In this document: one piece after another, positions 9,345-21,510 of the stretch | How positions within the stretch are numbered: the first letter of the stretch is position 1 | How the letters are laid out: the number at the start of each line of letters is the position of its first letter | From: Amphibalanus amphitrite | Lineage: Eukaryota; Arthropoda; Thecostraca; Balanomorpha; Balanidae | Assembly: GCF_019059575.1 (NCBI RefSeq) | Contig: NW_024881600.1 | Coordinates: 558,001-622,000, forward strand | Direction of reading: 5' to 3' | DNA length: 64,000 nt | The notes under the pieces: generated by a model | The model's input: the letters and a program-made list of their open reading frames with translations, nothing else | Told to the model about the DNA's origin: nothing | The model's database searches: none | Made by a program: the position numbers and the translations under genes

Positions 9345-9402
9345 TTCAGTATGAGACTCCGCTCGCTTCGCTCGCTCCGTAATAATAAACTTATAAACCA
9401 GT
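9345..9402. repeat. Tail of tandem repeat copy 3
   Basis: After the TTAA element, 'ttcagtatgagactccgctcgcttcgctcgctccgta' matches the end of copy 2 near 7450-7490, apart from a few differences. This shows that the miniature transposon landed inside the repeat. The array ends here. Confidence 0.65.
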
Positions 9403-12400
9403 AAGCATGATTCTTAGCTTCCTCCATTGTTTCAGGGCCGTGGTATGTGACTCATGATCTAATTGATTCTATCAATAGCTGATGAATGCACATGACATTT
9501 ATCGAATAACTATGTTGGAATTGAATGAGCTGATAGGTAATTAAATTGTTATTGAGCTCTTTCAATTAGATTTACGGTCGTGCTGAAATCAATTGATCTG
9601 AAACGAATTTCTTACAAGACCACCTACAACAACCAAACGAAGGACATGAGTTGAGAGGAGAGGAGAGGGATAACTTGTACAGTGTACCTACACTTTCAAT
9701 TCTTAGGGGCACCCGGTTGGAATGTATAAAGAGGAAAAATGCGATGTCTGAAACATCTTCTCATAAAGTGTCTCTTATCATTTCCAGAGCACAGTCAAAT
9801 TCAAAAAGCAGATCATACGGTTCATGACAACCTATGAAGTCTCTTGTGCTCAATAAAACTTCTGTATTTCACTAAGTTCCCAAAATAACTATTAAACTGA
9901 GACTAACTGACGCTATCTGCATACCAAACAAACTAGACGACACACACATCTTCACCGTTTGCACTTCGCTCCATGGGCGTCACGTGGTGATTTGGCGAGG
10001 CCCTCTGGATGGGCTAACGATTGGCTAACCAAAGGACAACTGACGGGTAACCGTACGTCAGTCAACGGTTCCCTCCAGTGGCTCCGCTCACCAATTCCAG
10101 TAGCTGACTGATGTGACCGTCTGACGCGCCACACCTGACCCGGCGACCCTGTCCTGTCAGTCCTCCCCGTCCGCCGGCCGGCCCGACCCCAGCACCACAC
10201 GACCGTTGATGGATGGCCCTGCTAATAACAGGCAGCGGATTAATTTGTGACCGGCTCTCGACTAATGTGACGCCGCTGCGCCAATTTCGGCTCGCCGGGT
10301 CATCTGTATTACACGTGAGAGACGCCCTGCCAACTGGCGGCCGGGCGCGATTACAACTGGGCGCCGATTATGCGCGTCGCCATGCATTAGTGGGACGGTC
10401 TGTGGCGGCGGCGGGCAATCGGGGTGTCACAATATATAAATCAGGCGGAGCGGTCGACACACAGAAGCCGACGGCGACGCCAGGACTGATACCCGGCAAG
10501 GATCAAAGGCGGGCGGCGGCCGACGGCTGGTCAGGGCGGGTGTCGGGGCTACTACCGTTTGATTGGGAGGCTGATTAGAGGACCGGGAGAGGCAGTGCGA
10601 TGATTGATTGGTGTGAATGGTTACCGGATAACGGTTAGGCTAAGCTGACCTCTGGGCGACAAGTGAGACGTGGAATGAACCGTGGAACAGAGACGATTGC
10701 CGTTGCAAGTGAAGTTTAATGAATTAATAATTCACAAATTACTAGATAAATGACAACATATTCTGCGTCACTTTAAATGATATGTCTCATTACCTGTCGA
10801 ATCATCTTGTCAAACCGTCCTGCAAATCACTCTCCAGCTAAAATTAACACTCGTGTTCAGACATCCCCACATGACCCGCACCGTTACCATTCAGCTGACC
10901 CCTACCCCTTTGCCGCTCGGTGTCCGGTCAGCTCACGCCGACATCATTTGTCGTCACTAATCGTGCGTGAGACGGACGCGCGCCGCCCGTCACGGAACGT
11001 CACATCATGACCTCTAGCTGACGTCACAGAACGGAGCGCCACTGATGTCACAAAATATCCCAGCGTGGCTCTTGTATAAAAACGTCGCATACGAGTCTCA
11101 GACAATACGTATTGGGTAGACTGAGTAGCGTCGAGCGCTGTCGGATGGTGTCGAGCGCGGTCCCGCGCGTTGTCGAGCTGTGTCTCTGTCGAGCGGTGTC
11201 GGGTTGCGTCGGGCAGTGTCAGGCAGTGTTCAGCAGTGTCACTCAGAAGCCTCTGGTGTTCCCCCGCACCACCTCCACTCTCCGCCCGTGGCACCTGGTA
11301 ATGTCTCTGAGCACGTGTTTACCTGGGGCTGCCGCGTGCCGGCCCGTCGACTCGGCCGCTTCGCAGTCCACATTAGCGCGACTATAGGGTCGTTACGGCA
11401 GCCCAGAGCCGCTGTAAGAGCCGCTGATGGTTCAGCCAGGATCACCACCGGACCCGGTGGGATCCTGGCCGGATCCGGGGACCGCGCGGACTCCGCAGAC
11501 CGGACTCGGCGAGGCGGAGTCGGCGCTGACGGGCGTGACCCCGCTGACGCCCGGCCCTGTGATCAGCCGCAGCGCAAACACCCCACAGAGCGCCAATTTG
11601 GACACTTGCAGCGCTATTTTTGTTTGAAGTCACAATGAATTGCCGCCACGTCCAGCGGCCGACCGCGCCTCCGCCCATGGACCTCTTCAAAGGGGCCGGC
11701 GCGCTCGGCTCAATGCGATTTTACACCTCAAAACGGCGGAAAATAAACAGGCCTGGAATGTGACCGCACGCCCCATAAAGTGTTATTTGGAATTTGGTTA
11801 TTATTTGGGCTGCGAGCCGCCGCTCGGCTGGCTGAGGCCGTGACGAATCACGCGTCACGAGAGCTGGACGTGACGCCGGGCAGAGGACGGGAGGGAGGGA
11901 GAGCAGGGAAGAGCCGGTACGGATTCAGCGGCCGTGACCAAAGGTGTCCGCCTCAAACAGCTGGACTATGGGATGGCGCCGACACCGCAATCTATTCTGA
12001 GCCGGCCAACGCGCGGACGGAATGCGGTCGCTTGTTTCGAATTTTCAAAGTTCATCTGCCGGCTGTTGAGTACGCTGCTGCGATCACATAAAGGGAAGTC
12101 GTTTTTCTATTGAAAAAGAATGATGGGGTTCCATTATTTGAATCGTTTAAAAACTATTGTCCCCTGCTTTGAACAACCGTACCAAAGCCGCAGTTTTATG
12201 ACAGTTTCATGACATTTCTTCCTAGTACCCTAATGCAACAGGCAGGGTGGCGGTGCAACTAATGACCAGCGGACAGCGGTCACCCGAAATGTCATCTTAG
12301 GTCATAAAAGGTGACCAGTTATTTGGAGCAATAATTTTTAAAATATGCTTGCAGAGATGCTAGAGCGATGAAAGCACTATCGATGTGTCCATATAAACAA

Positions 12401-15400
12401 ACGGATCTATGCAGTCGCCATCCACTGATATGCAGCATAAACTTTTATTTTGGACAGAGTTGACTTGACTTCAAATCAAATTTTCATATCAAACTTTCAG
12501 TTTTCAGGTTCGGTTGACATGTCAAACTATGGTTCCAGCAACACGTCCTTGTGAGTTGCGCAAGGTACCGGTAAAACCAGCGCCGGGCAGTTTTTTTTGT
12601 CAACGACAATTGCAGAAGCCTTGTTTTCAGCAGAACGTTAACTCTGATATTTTTTCCTCCTGAGGCCAAGCCTTATCAAGCCTTATCTTAGTTTATATCT
12701 GATGACGTGATGGAGAAAGAGCATTGGAAGTTGAAATAGTTATGATGAGTTACGGTGGTGCACAGACTTCTCTTCACAGATAATCCGCAATTGCCAGCAA
12801 TATATAATCAAATTTAGGTAACAAGCGCACTAATAGGTAGGGACTATACATACCTCTGATCTTTGTTCTACTGCGTACCTACGAAGCTCAAATTTAAGAA
12901 AATGAAAGAAATCCCTATCTTTCACCAAACGTAAGCGTGTAGATAATTAATCAATTATTGCTTGTGGTTATCAACAAGCGAGTAGCGATGCCCTGAAGCG
13001 GCCCTGTGCGCCTCAGGTAGGTACTACACAGTACCTACTACACACCCCATACACCTCTGGTAGCCCCGGGCACATCGTGACCACCTCATCTTCCTCAGCC
13101 GAGCTAACAGAAAACGGCTGGCTCCTGCTGCCGGCTACCTGACCGCGCCGCCGCAAATGGGCCCATCCGGCCGCATAGCGACGCCCCGTTAACATGGCCA
13201 AACAATGGACGCCCGCGTCATTTGCACTGCTTTGAAGCATCCGAACCTCCAACTCATGATTGCATTCGGCGGCGGCCATGAATTTGGCGAGTGTTTACAC
13301 TGTCTCCGAGCGTGGGAAACCGGTCGGCGCAGGTGCTTGGTGAGCCAGACGCGCTCTGCCTTTTCCTTTCAGCTCGCGTCAACAAATTACATAGGCTTAT
13401 TTGCCGAGTCCCTCTGTTCAGTGGCTCCGGTCGTTTGCGCGCTCCCGTACACACACCACGCACACACACATACACACAGATTTCGCCTCTGCGTCCAATC
13501 AATGGTCTTATTCGCCGCCTTCAAGGCCGGCCGCTTCATCAATCTTTCTGAAGCTTTTCCATTACCCTTTAATGAGAGCGGGGCTACCCCTCGTCAACGG
13601 GTGTCGGGGTGCGGACAGAAAAACCGGCGCGGCGTGACGCGCCGCTCCTCGCCGCCGGCGCCGCTCCAGAGATGGCGCGGCAGTCGCCAGCCGGCCACCG
13701 CACAGGGACGCAGGAGGTCGCGCTGCGGTAGCCAACGCTGGTAGCAGTTCGGCGGGCGTTCCTTCAGACCGTGCGGTCTGTGGCCAGCCACGGCTAATAG
13801 ACGGTAGGCGATGTCAAACTTGTGAGATAATCGCCGTAAATTATTGAAAATTAGCGGGTCTCGCGGCTGACCGGACCTCGGTCACTCGGCGCGCCTTCAG
13901 GGTAGCCTTTAGTTTCCCAAATGTCAGCTGATGATCGTAATTAGCTCCAATTTCCAACCCGATCCCAAGCGAAGACCTGAATAAACATAAGCGTCCAACC
14001 GCACTTGGCTATGTAAAGCATATAAGCCGCATTAATTGATGGGTTTTCGGCTACCGGTAAAATCCACCTGACACGTTTCCCTTAGTTACAGTTATTACCA
14101 AACGTGCCGCAACTCTTCCCGTCTCCTTTGGACGCGCGCCGCTGAATTGATTTAGGTCGTTGCCGAACGCGGCGCACCGGTGCGCCACTCTGTCTGGCGC
14201 GCCAGGTCAGCGGCCGCGCGCCGGGAGCGTCTCGGCTGCGCCGGTTAACCGAGACGCCCCGGCGCGGCGTCTTGCCCGGGGCCGGTGCGCTCCCAGCGGG
14301 CGCCGGCGGTGGCTCCACACCGTCTGCCGAGCCCTCCGCCCTCCGCCCGCCGGCCAGCCACAATGGAATGTCCTATTTGCCAGCGATGAAAAGATGCCCG
14401 GGAGACTGCCGGGCTCCAGATAAAAAATCTCGCAAACAGTCGATCGACGCGGGGGTGCAGTGGGCAAGGGACTGGCGGGACTCGTAGGACACCTGTTGGC
14501 CTTGTCCCCGACTCGGCGGCCGCTGGGCGTCGTCCACGGGATGTCCGAGCTCGATTGAAAAGAGTTTATCTAATTTCACGCAGTTTTATCAGTCTCTCAC
14601 CGGCGTGGGCAGCAAATCAGCGCGCGTGCACCGCCTTTATCCCAGCTGAATTCCATTTGGATGTGGCTATTAACTTTCCTTTTGAAAGTGTCCGGCGCCG
14701 CTCGGCGCGCGGCGGGACTCCGTCGCGCGCGCCAGAGGAGGCGAATCGGTAACAAACAAAAACTGCTATCGCGTAAACATCACGCTCGCGCCGTTGGACA
14801 TCGCACCTTGAGACACCCACTGGGTTGTGTGCGCCCCTCTGGGAGGCGGGCGCTGCAAAACACTAACTGGGCCGGCCCTCCGCCGAGCGCGGCTCTGACC
14901 CGGGTCAGGAGTTTTTCGGCCGGCGGTCGACATCAATCGCGGGTCGGCCGAGGTCGGCTGCCCGATCGACACGGCAGAGCACGGCGCGTCACTCCAGTCA
15001 GAGAACGTCGAGCGGTGATCGTCGCTGTGTAATGAAACCCGTCAGTCTCGCACGCCGTTGAAGGCCTCCAAGCGGCGCAGTTTTTATGAGCGGTTCGCAC
15101 ATGGGATTGCTGAAGTCGGCGCGAGCGAATCGTGGCATCCGATGGTGGATAAGAAGAGAACGCGAGAGCGCCTGCATCTCACGGCGCTGCGCCCCAAAGG
15201 TGCGGCAAAAAACGCCTGCTTTGAAGTTGCCGCTGACCTGGCCAATGTTCTAAATACGCCAGCATGTCCGGGAAAATCGTGGAGCCGTTTCGACCATAGC
15301 AGCTGAGCGATGCCGGCAATGACGCTAAACATCCACCGCATGACCATTACTATTTGTGTAATGGCTTGTGGCGCCGGAACCATAATGGAGATTGAGCTAT

Positions 15401-16951
15401 GGCCTGCGACGGCCAGTGACGGGTATTACCGCTGCAATAACAATCCGAGTGCCGTGTGTCTGCTCAGTCTCATGTGCCTCTGGCACGCTAGCTGAGACGC
15501 CGTAATGAGCTGAGCTGCACCCGTCGTGGACCGGTGCGGCGCGGCTAGTCGAGGCGGACTGTGTTAGAGCCGCCCCCGGACGAAATGGCGTCGCTCTGTT
15601 CTCTCTGTTGCTCTCTCTGTTACCTCCGATGGAGATTACTGTGATCGGTGGTGTTAGCAGCAATCGTCGGCCAGTACTCACCACTTGTCACTGTCATTTG
15701 CACCGTCATCCCGAGCTGCTCATGCCCTTGTTACACTTTCTCACCCCCTTTATCACTGCCGCTAATTAGAAATGTGGCTAAAGCGCCTCGTATTTTTATC
15801 TCGCTAAATAATTGCAACATTCATACCAAACGGCTGCTAATGCATCCTGTGGTAAAACATTGCTGCTTCATACCCAATGTGCTATTACGTGCTATTCTTC
15901 TGGCATCACTTTGGACCACTCCAAGAAAGATAGCCATTGGCACAGCATGAGTGGGTATTAAATGTTTATTATTGAAAGTCGCCCAGTGAAGGTAGCTACA
16001 TGCATCCATAAATGACCCATTTTCACGGGAAACTGAAAATTATCGGTGGAGTTTGGACTACCTAAAACTGCATGGTGCAGGGTTTTCTTTTAGCTGCTAT
16101 CTCAACCGCACCAGGTACAACATTTTACATCAACCATCACCGAGACAGAAATAAGCTTTGGCACCACGCCGACTCTATTTTTTCAGCTTCGACAGTCCCT
16201 TCTCCTCCCCTCACTGCTCTCTTCCCTCTCTTCTCCTCTCTTCTCAGCAGGCTCTCTGCCGCTCTCCGGCACCCGCGCGACACTGATACATTTAGATAAG
16301 CATTGACATCTTTACCAACACGGCCGCTCCTGACTGGTTGTTTTTCTGGCCATTCTCCTCGGTCGTCCCCGGGCGCGACTCTCTCATTCACCTGTCCACC
16401 CTGTTTACCCTGTGTGCCGTTTTGATTTATTCGTACGGCAGCCTTGTTATTCTTTTCATTATTCCCGGCCGGCGGAGAAGCGCCGTGTACCGCGATGGCA
16501 GCGCTGTGCGATGAATTAGATACATTTCAGATGGACCGGATGCCATGAGACAGCCGCGGCGCAGATATGGGGCGGCATGGAGGCAGAGCAGGAAAGGAGT
16601 TAGGAGAGAGGAGGAGGAGGAGAGAAGGGAAAGAGAGGAGGTGGTTGGCAAAACTGTGCTTAAAATGTATAATGCATATTATGTATTGTAAATCCTTCGC
16701 ACCATATGTTTCAAATAAATGAAATGGACGATCTGCATATCAGATCAATTTAACTTAACGTGAAAGCAAAAATGGCTTGAAAAAATGCAACAGGTAACTG
16801 CACGGACAAAATCAAATGTGTTCACGTATTTCGATTTGGCATTTTGACACATTTCACACCCGATCTTTTTGGCACCGTTGTCAGGCAGACAAGTTTGGAT
16901 ACCATAGTGATTATGACTAGTTTTATTTTAACGTTCCAAGTGTCACATCTA
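9403..16951. other. Non-coding unique DNA
   Basis: No protein family was recognised in any frame. 9.4-9.95 kb is AT-rich. 10.0-12.1 kb is GC-rich with a possible core promoter near 11.08 kb. 12.1-13.0 kb is AT-rich. 13.0-15.6 kb is GC-rich with a CA-rich patch (13448-13480). A pyrimidine-rich patch lies near 16.19-16.25 kb and a purine-rich patch near 16.59-16.64 kb. The longer open frames here have no similarity I recognise and are typical of GC-rich non-coding DNA. Confidence 0.6.
11019..11103 (+). promoter_or_regulatory. Possible TATA-type core promoter with upstream CRE
   Basis: TGACGTCA lies at 11019-11026, a related TGATGTCA near 11043, TATAAA at 11075-11080, and an initiator-like TCTCAGA around 11096-11102, about 25 bases downstream of the TATA box. 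The spacing is slightly short for arthropod promoters. Downstream sequence is a degenerate 'gtgtcg'-rich stretch with no recognisable coding exon. The arrangement could be chance. Confidence 0.25.
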
Positions 16952-18241
16952 CGAGGGGGTATCGAAAAGTTCTGATCATCACCATGAATTAGATGTGATA
17001 GAAATTTGATTTTTTTACATGATGTTCATTACTCCTTTACAAGTCACCACACACGACCGCAAACTTATTGCATCGTTTCTTGAGCTGCCTCAGGCGGTCA
17101 TTGTAGGACCTTCGATCTGTCCCGTAAATCACTGCTCCACCTCATCAATGACGTCATTTCCGTCCTTAAATCACCGGCCATACTGTGGATTCTTCATCTC
17201 CCGTAACAATCAAGAGTCAGTTAATACCCGGTCAGGTGAATTTCTTAGATGCGGTGGGATTTAATGTCCACATCATGTTGTTTCTTCAATCGCAGCTCAG
17301 GACAAATGGGCGGGGGCGCTGTCGGTGCGGATAAAACATCTTTCTTTGGCTTTTTTTGCGGCAATTCTGCTTGAGGCCATCTTGCAACTTCTTCAAAAGT
17401 GTGCAGTAGTGCTTGCTTATCACTATCCGACCATCATCAAGACAGTCGGTAATGACTATCCTACGCCAGATCCAGAACACTGATAGCATTGACCTTCCAT
17501 ATCGGCTTCTGCATCTTCGCCTTTCAAGAAGGACAGATGTGCCGTGCTTAAACTTCTTGATCGTCTTTTTGTCTCTGGATCATACACATAGACCCAGCAT
17601 TCGTCACAAGTCATCGAATGATCGAAGATGTCTTCAATTTCCTAAAAAAGGCCTAAATTTCATTTCGAAAGGCCAAGACGCATTTTTCTCTTGAACAAAG
17701 TAGACACACGAACTTCTAAGCGGCCTGACTCTTTTATTGTCCGTAGTTCTTCGCTGATAATATTTTCAGGCACTGCCAGCATTGAGACCTCTCTGTTGCA
17801 CAATCATCTGAAAGGTCAGACGACGATCTGTAAGGATGAGGTCCTCCACTTCCTTCACAGTCACCACCTTGTCAGTCACTGGTAGTCACTCACTTCTTGA
17901 CTCCCCTGCAAGGGCCATGCAACCAAGTTGAAAATTATTTCTTCATTTTCGGTAAGTGCATGAGATGGGCTTTCCTCGCCATAAACTTATTTCACGTTCT
18001 TGATGTATTTTCTCAGTGTGATACCGTTTCAAATGCATTAGTTGGATGACGGTTCGGTCCTCAATGGGCCCAATACTCATCTTTTTTACTTCTAAGTCTC
18101 TCCTACATAAGATAAAACCACTTCTCAAGATTCTCTTTGCGGGAACATTGTTCTTAAGAACCAAATATAATACCAACCAAAAATCATCAAAATTGGTCTA
18201 TATCTTCTATGTGATGATCAGAACTTTTCGATACCCCCTCG
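16952..18241 (-). mobile_element. Mariner element with perfect 31-bp inverted ends, decayed
   Basis: A TA duplication (16950-16951 and 18242-18243) flanks 31-bp perfect terminal inverted repeats beginning CGAGGGGGTATCGAAAAG. The total length of 1290 bp is typical of a full-length mariner. The internal transposase reads on the minus strand and is broken by many stops and shifts. Perfect ends with a dead gene suggest the ends stayed substrates for transposase supplied elsewhere, or chance conservation. Confidence 0.9.
17000..18080 (-). pseudogene. Mariner (DD34D-type) transposase pseudogene
   Basis: Fragments in several minus-strand frames follow mariner order. An N-terminal segment 'IEDRTVIQLMHLKRYHTEKI' starts near 18080. 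A helix-turn-helix-like segment 'VEDLILTDRRLTFQMIVQQ' lies near 17.82 kb. The first catalytic motif 'CDECWVYVYDPETKRRS' lies near 17.60 kb. 'VFWIWRRIVITDCLDDGR' lies near 17.46 kb. The second catalytic motif has decayed to 'MFYPHRQRP' near 17.33 kb, where mariners have HQDNA, so the second Asp is lost. C-terminal segments with several stops reach about 17.0 kb. It is not functional. Confidence 0.88.
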
Positions 18242-18351
18242 TAAGTGTCGAAGTTTTATGTGTCACATGAAACTTGAATAAGTCTTTTTATCCTGAATTT
18301 GTCTCGTCGCGTTGATAACTTACACATATGTTACACCTTTTGGCCGGACAA

Positions 18352-19944
18352 TAGAGCACTTCACGGATAGGCTTTTCAGGATCCGGCCCGGGCCATATCC
18401 GGCAAGTCATATCCAGATCCGCCCATTATCCGTGTTTCTTTGAATTTCAAAATCCGGCCCGCCCATGGCCCGTATCTCAGCCATACATCCAAAAAATATC
18501 CATAATAATCCGTTTCCTTACAAACCGGTTGTGAGACTATCAGCATATCGCCATAAGATCCAAACGTTGGACACTAGGAAGCTATCAAATTGTAATAACA
18601 GCAATCTTAGCCACTGCAAAATACATTTTGTGGTAAAAGCTGCATTGCTAAGGATAGGGGTAACACATTGACATGGACCTCAGCATTTCACAAGGTTGGC
18701 TATCATTAGAATTGTTACGAATCTACTGTGGTCTATAAAAGGAAGAGTACTTATTCATATAGCAAAACCACAATCAATTAGTAAGTCAAATGGTAGGTAA
18801 TAATAAGTATAATACAATGAATAAATAAAGTTTCATGACATTGGCAACATTCTATATGGGAAAAGGCAGAATCAAAACACCTCAAAACACATTGTTTGGA
18901 AACTAGCCTTGGAATGTGGTCTGACACACTCTACAAAGAATTTGACACTGAAAACCCAGCTGAAAAGGTAAGTATTAAATAGCCTTGAGCCTGACTTTGG
19001 TCCTAAAATGAAAGGAAAATAAGTTAAACCGGCATTTTGTCGTATCAACAAGACGACACAACACAATACACAGACAAAATTGACGATAGTGGCGCAAAAA
19101 AAGCAAGCAAGGATTGATTTTTTTTAAGATCCGCTCTCTCTTTATGAAATAGGCGAGCTGATGACGTAATATTGATTCGTTTACCCTTTAAGTTGAATTT
19201 CTGATCAGAAAATATTTTTTGGCGTCATTTACACTGAAAATGTTGATAACATCAGAATTTAATATCGTCTTGGATCGTTTTTATTTCTAAAAAAATCATC
19301 CACGAGGCATTGCGTTTAAAACTTTAAGTTTAAAACTTTTTTTTTGCAGCGTTTTATTCAGCTGGTTAAAAGCATCTGTTATTGCGCATGTGTTTCTAAC
19401 CTTGCGCAGTGTTTGTTGCTGTCTGGAAGATTGAAAAATTCGAGAACGCATTATCGTTTTTATACATATCATATGGGGACTGTTCTCAGGACAAGTGAGT
19501 TATTAACACATTTTTTTACATGATTCGTATCTTATTCAGGAACCAGCGAGCCATGGTGGATATGATGCCATGGCGGTTGTTCTCGCTTCCTCGGTTAGGA
19601 ACATGGCTGAGTCTGCAGATTTTATGTTGTGACCATCTATATTTAAAAATTTGGTTGGTGCTGCCATATACCTTACAGACTATCATGGCTCACAAAGGTA
19701 TGCTTATAAATCTCATGTAAATCAATTAATACTTCTGCTGCAGTGCCTAACAAGTTAAGTTACCTAATTCTTAACATGAATATTGAATGCTACAATTTTA
19801 TCCGTTCTGATCCGTGTTCAACATTCAATTCCCAAATCCGGCCCGCCCAGATCCGTTCTATTTTTCCAAATTTGGGATCCAATCCTATCCGGTCCACGGA
19901 TTTATCCGTGGATAACGGATTTATCCGGCCCATGAAGTGCTCTA
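18352..19944. mobile_element. Non-autonomous hAT transposon with 8-bp target duplication
   Basis: A perfect 8-bp duplication CCGGACAA (18344-18351 and 19945-19952) flanks inverted ends TAGAGCACTTCA[C/T]GG. This combination of 8-bp duplication and TAGAG-type end is diagnostic of hAT. The subterminal regions are dense in 'atccgg' and 'ggcccgcccat' repeats in both orientations, as expected of transposase-binding subterminal repeats. The 1.59-kb AT-rich interior has no transposase. Confidence 0.88.
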
Positions 19945-19952
19945 CCGGACAA

Positions 19953-21249
19953 CTAAACACAATTCATCAGCCGCACGCGATGTTGTTAGAGCACGCTTCA
20001 TCTCGTCTCCTTGCAGCATCCATAATACCCAGTCACCGTTCAATTAGATGTCCCGAATTGGCTCGTCAATATAATGAAGTCCAATCTAAATGCAACTGGG
20101 CTGGCGCCTTGTTAGCCGGCGTTTGCCCGGTGCAGGTGGGTGTGAATTGGTCATTAGCGCTCAAAGGCCGGCTGGCTGGTGGGAGGCAGCGGATCACGGT
20201 TCCGATAGCGCGGAGGGTGGGTGTTCGCGGCCTGGGCCCGCCCCTCCATCAGCGGCTCAAAGGAACAGCGTGAAACGTGATCGGTGTGGTGCAAGATGGT
20301 TGCGCTGGCGAGCGAGTTTCTACTGGGTGTGTTAGAGACAAGTGCAGCTCACAGGATCGTAAGCTTGAACTGGTCACCCAATGCTCTGATTGTGTCATCG
20401 CTGCCGAGATAAAACGCTTTGAACTTTTTTATCAGAATGGGAAAAGAAAGCATCAAACTTTCCAAATTCTTGTAATTTGAGTAGACTAAGGAAAAAAATT
20501 TGAGGTGAAATGATATTTGATGGGTCATCTCTGGCATAGGTTTCCTCGTTATTTTTAACTTTTCTACGTGATTTTCAACCATTCGTCTTTATTCATCTTT
20601 CATGGGGACCTTGCGTACAAAACAGCTAATCAAATGTAATTCAAATTCGTCTTCCCGTGTTGATCAGCCTTTCATGTGCTAACTATGGTGACCTGCTTAG
20701 ATTATCTCTGAAATATTCTGTGCCCGATAAAATGGGGGCGAGCAACCAATCGGCTGGCGGCCGTAATGAAAAACAATGGCTGGCATAAATGAATTCATGA
20801 ATGTTCCCGGGGGAAGAGGTGTGAACCAACAGCCTGTTGATGTGTGAGGTTCGGCCTCTGATTAATTCAACAGCGTAGCGGGGAGCAGCCATCGCGTGGA
20901 GAGAAAATGAAAATATGAAAATATCCCAACCCCGTCAACTTTTGAAACACGTGGAGAGATTGAAAACAACTTTAGTTTGTGACGTAGATGAAAGTCAACT
21001 TCTTGGTTCTAAAAATTTGTGCGAGTATTTCCAAAATTTTAATTGATTTTATTGGCATAGCCTAGCAATCTTCACGAGGAGCAAAGTGCAAACACAATTT
21101 AGTATTGAAAAGAGCCGCATGGGCACACGAACACAAAATACCTGCAGTTCAAGTAACTGTCCCAAGAAGTAAAACCGCCATCCATCATCACCATGCCATC
21201 GCCATGTACCCCAAGTGTCAAACATTCCACATTTCCACCGACCCTGGTC
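19953..21249. other. Non-coding unique DNA
   Basis: No gene or repeat was recognised. The region is GC-rich at 20.09-20.30 kb and otherwise AT-rich. Confidence 0.55.
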
Positions 21250-21510
21250 CCTCTCTGACATCATCTAGTCTCTCTGCGACGTGATCTAGTCCCCCTGTGA
21301 CGTCATCTGGTCGCTCTGTGACGTGATCTAGTCCCCCTGTGACGTCATCTAGTCCCTCTATGACGTGATCTAGTCCCCCTGTGACGTCATCTAGTCCCTC
21401 TATGACGTGATCTAGTCCCCCTGTGACGTCATCTAGTCCCTCTATGACGTGATCTAGTCCCCCTGTGACGTCATCTGGTCGCTCTGTGACGTAATCTAGT
21501 CCCGCTGACA
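21250..21510. repeat. 42-bp minisatellite carrying a phased CRE array
   Basis: A 21-bp module alternates between TGACGTCATCTAGTCCCTC-like and TGACGTGATCTAGTCCCCC-like versions, giving a 42-bp period. Perfect TGACGTCA palindromes lie at 21298, 21340, 21382, 21424 and 21466, exactly 42 bp apart. Edge units are diverged. The array is open in one minus-strand frame (14-residue DDVTGGLDHVIEGL repeats), but this follows from 42 being a multiple of three. TGACGTCA is the consensus for CREB/ATF bZIP factors. A regulatory role is inference only. Confidence 0.88.

Noticed and set aside
10213-10578. 121-codon plus-strand frame in GC-rich DNA
   Set aside because: No similarity, no supporting start context or neighbouring exon signals.
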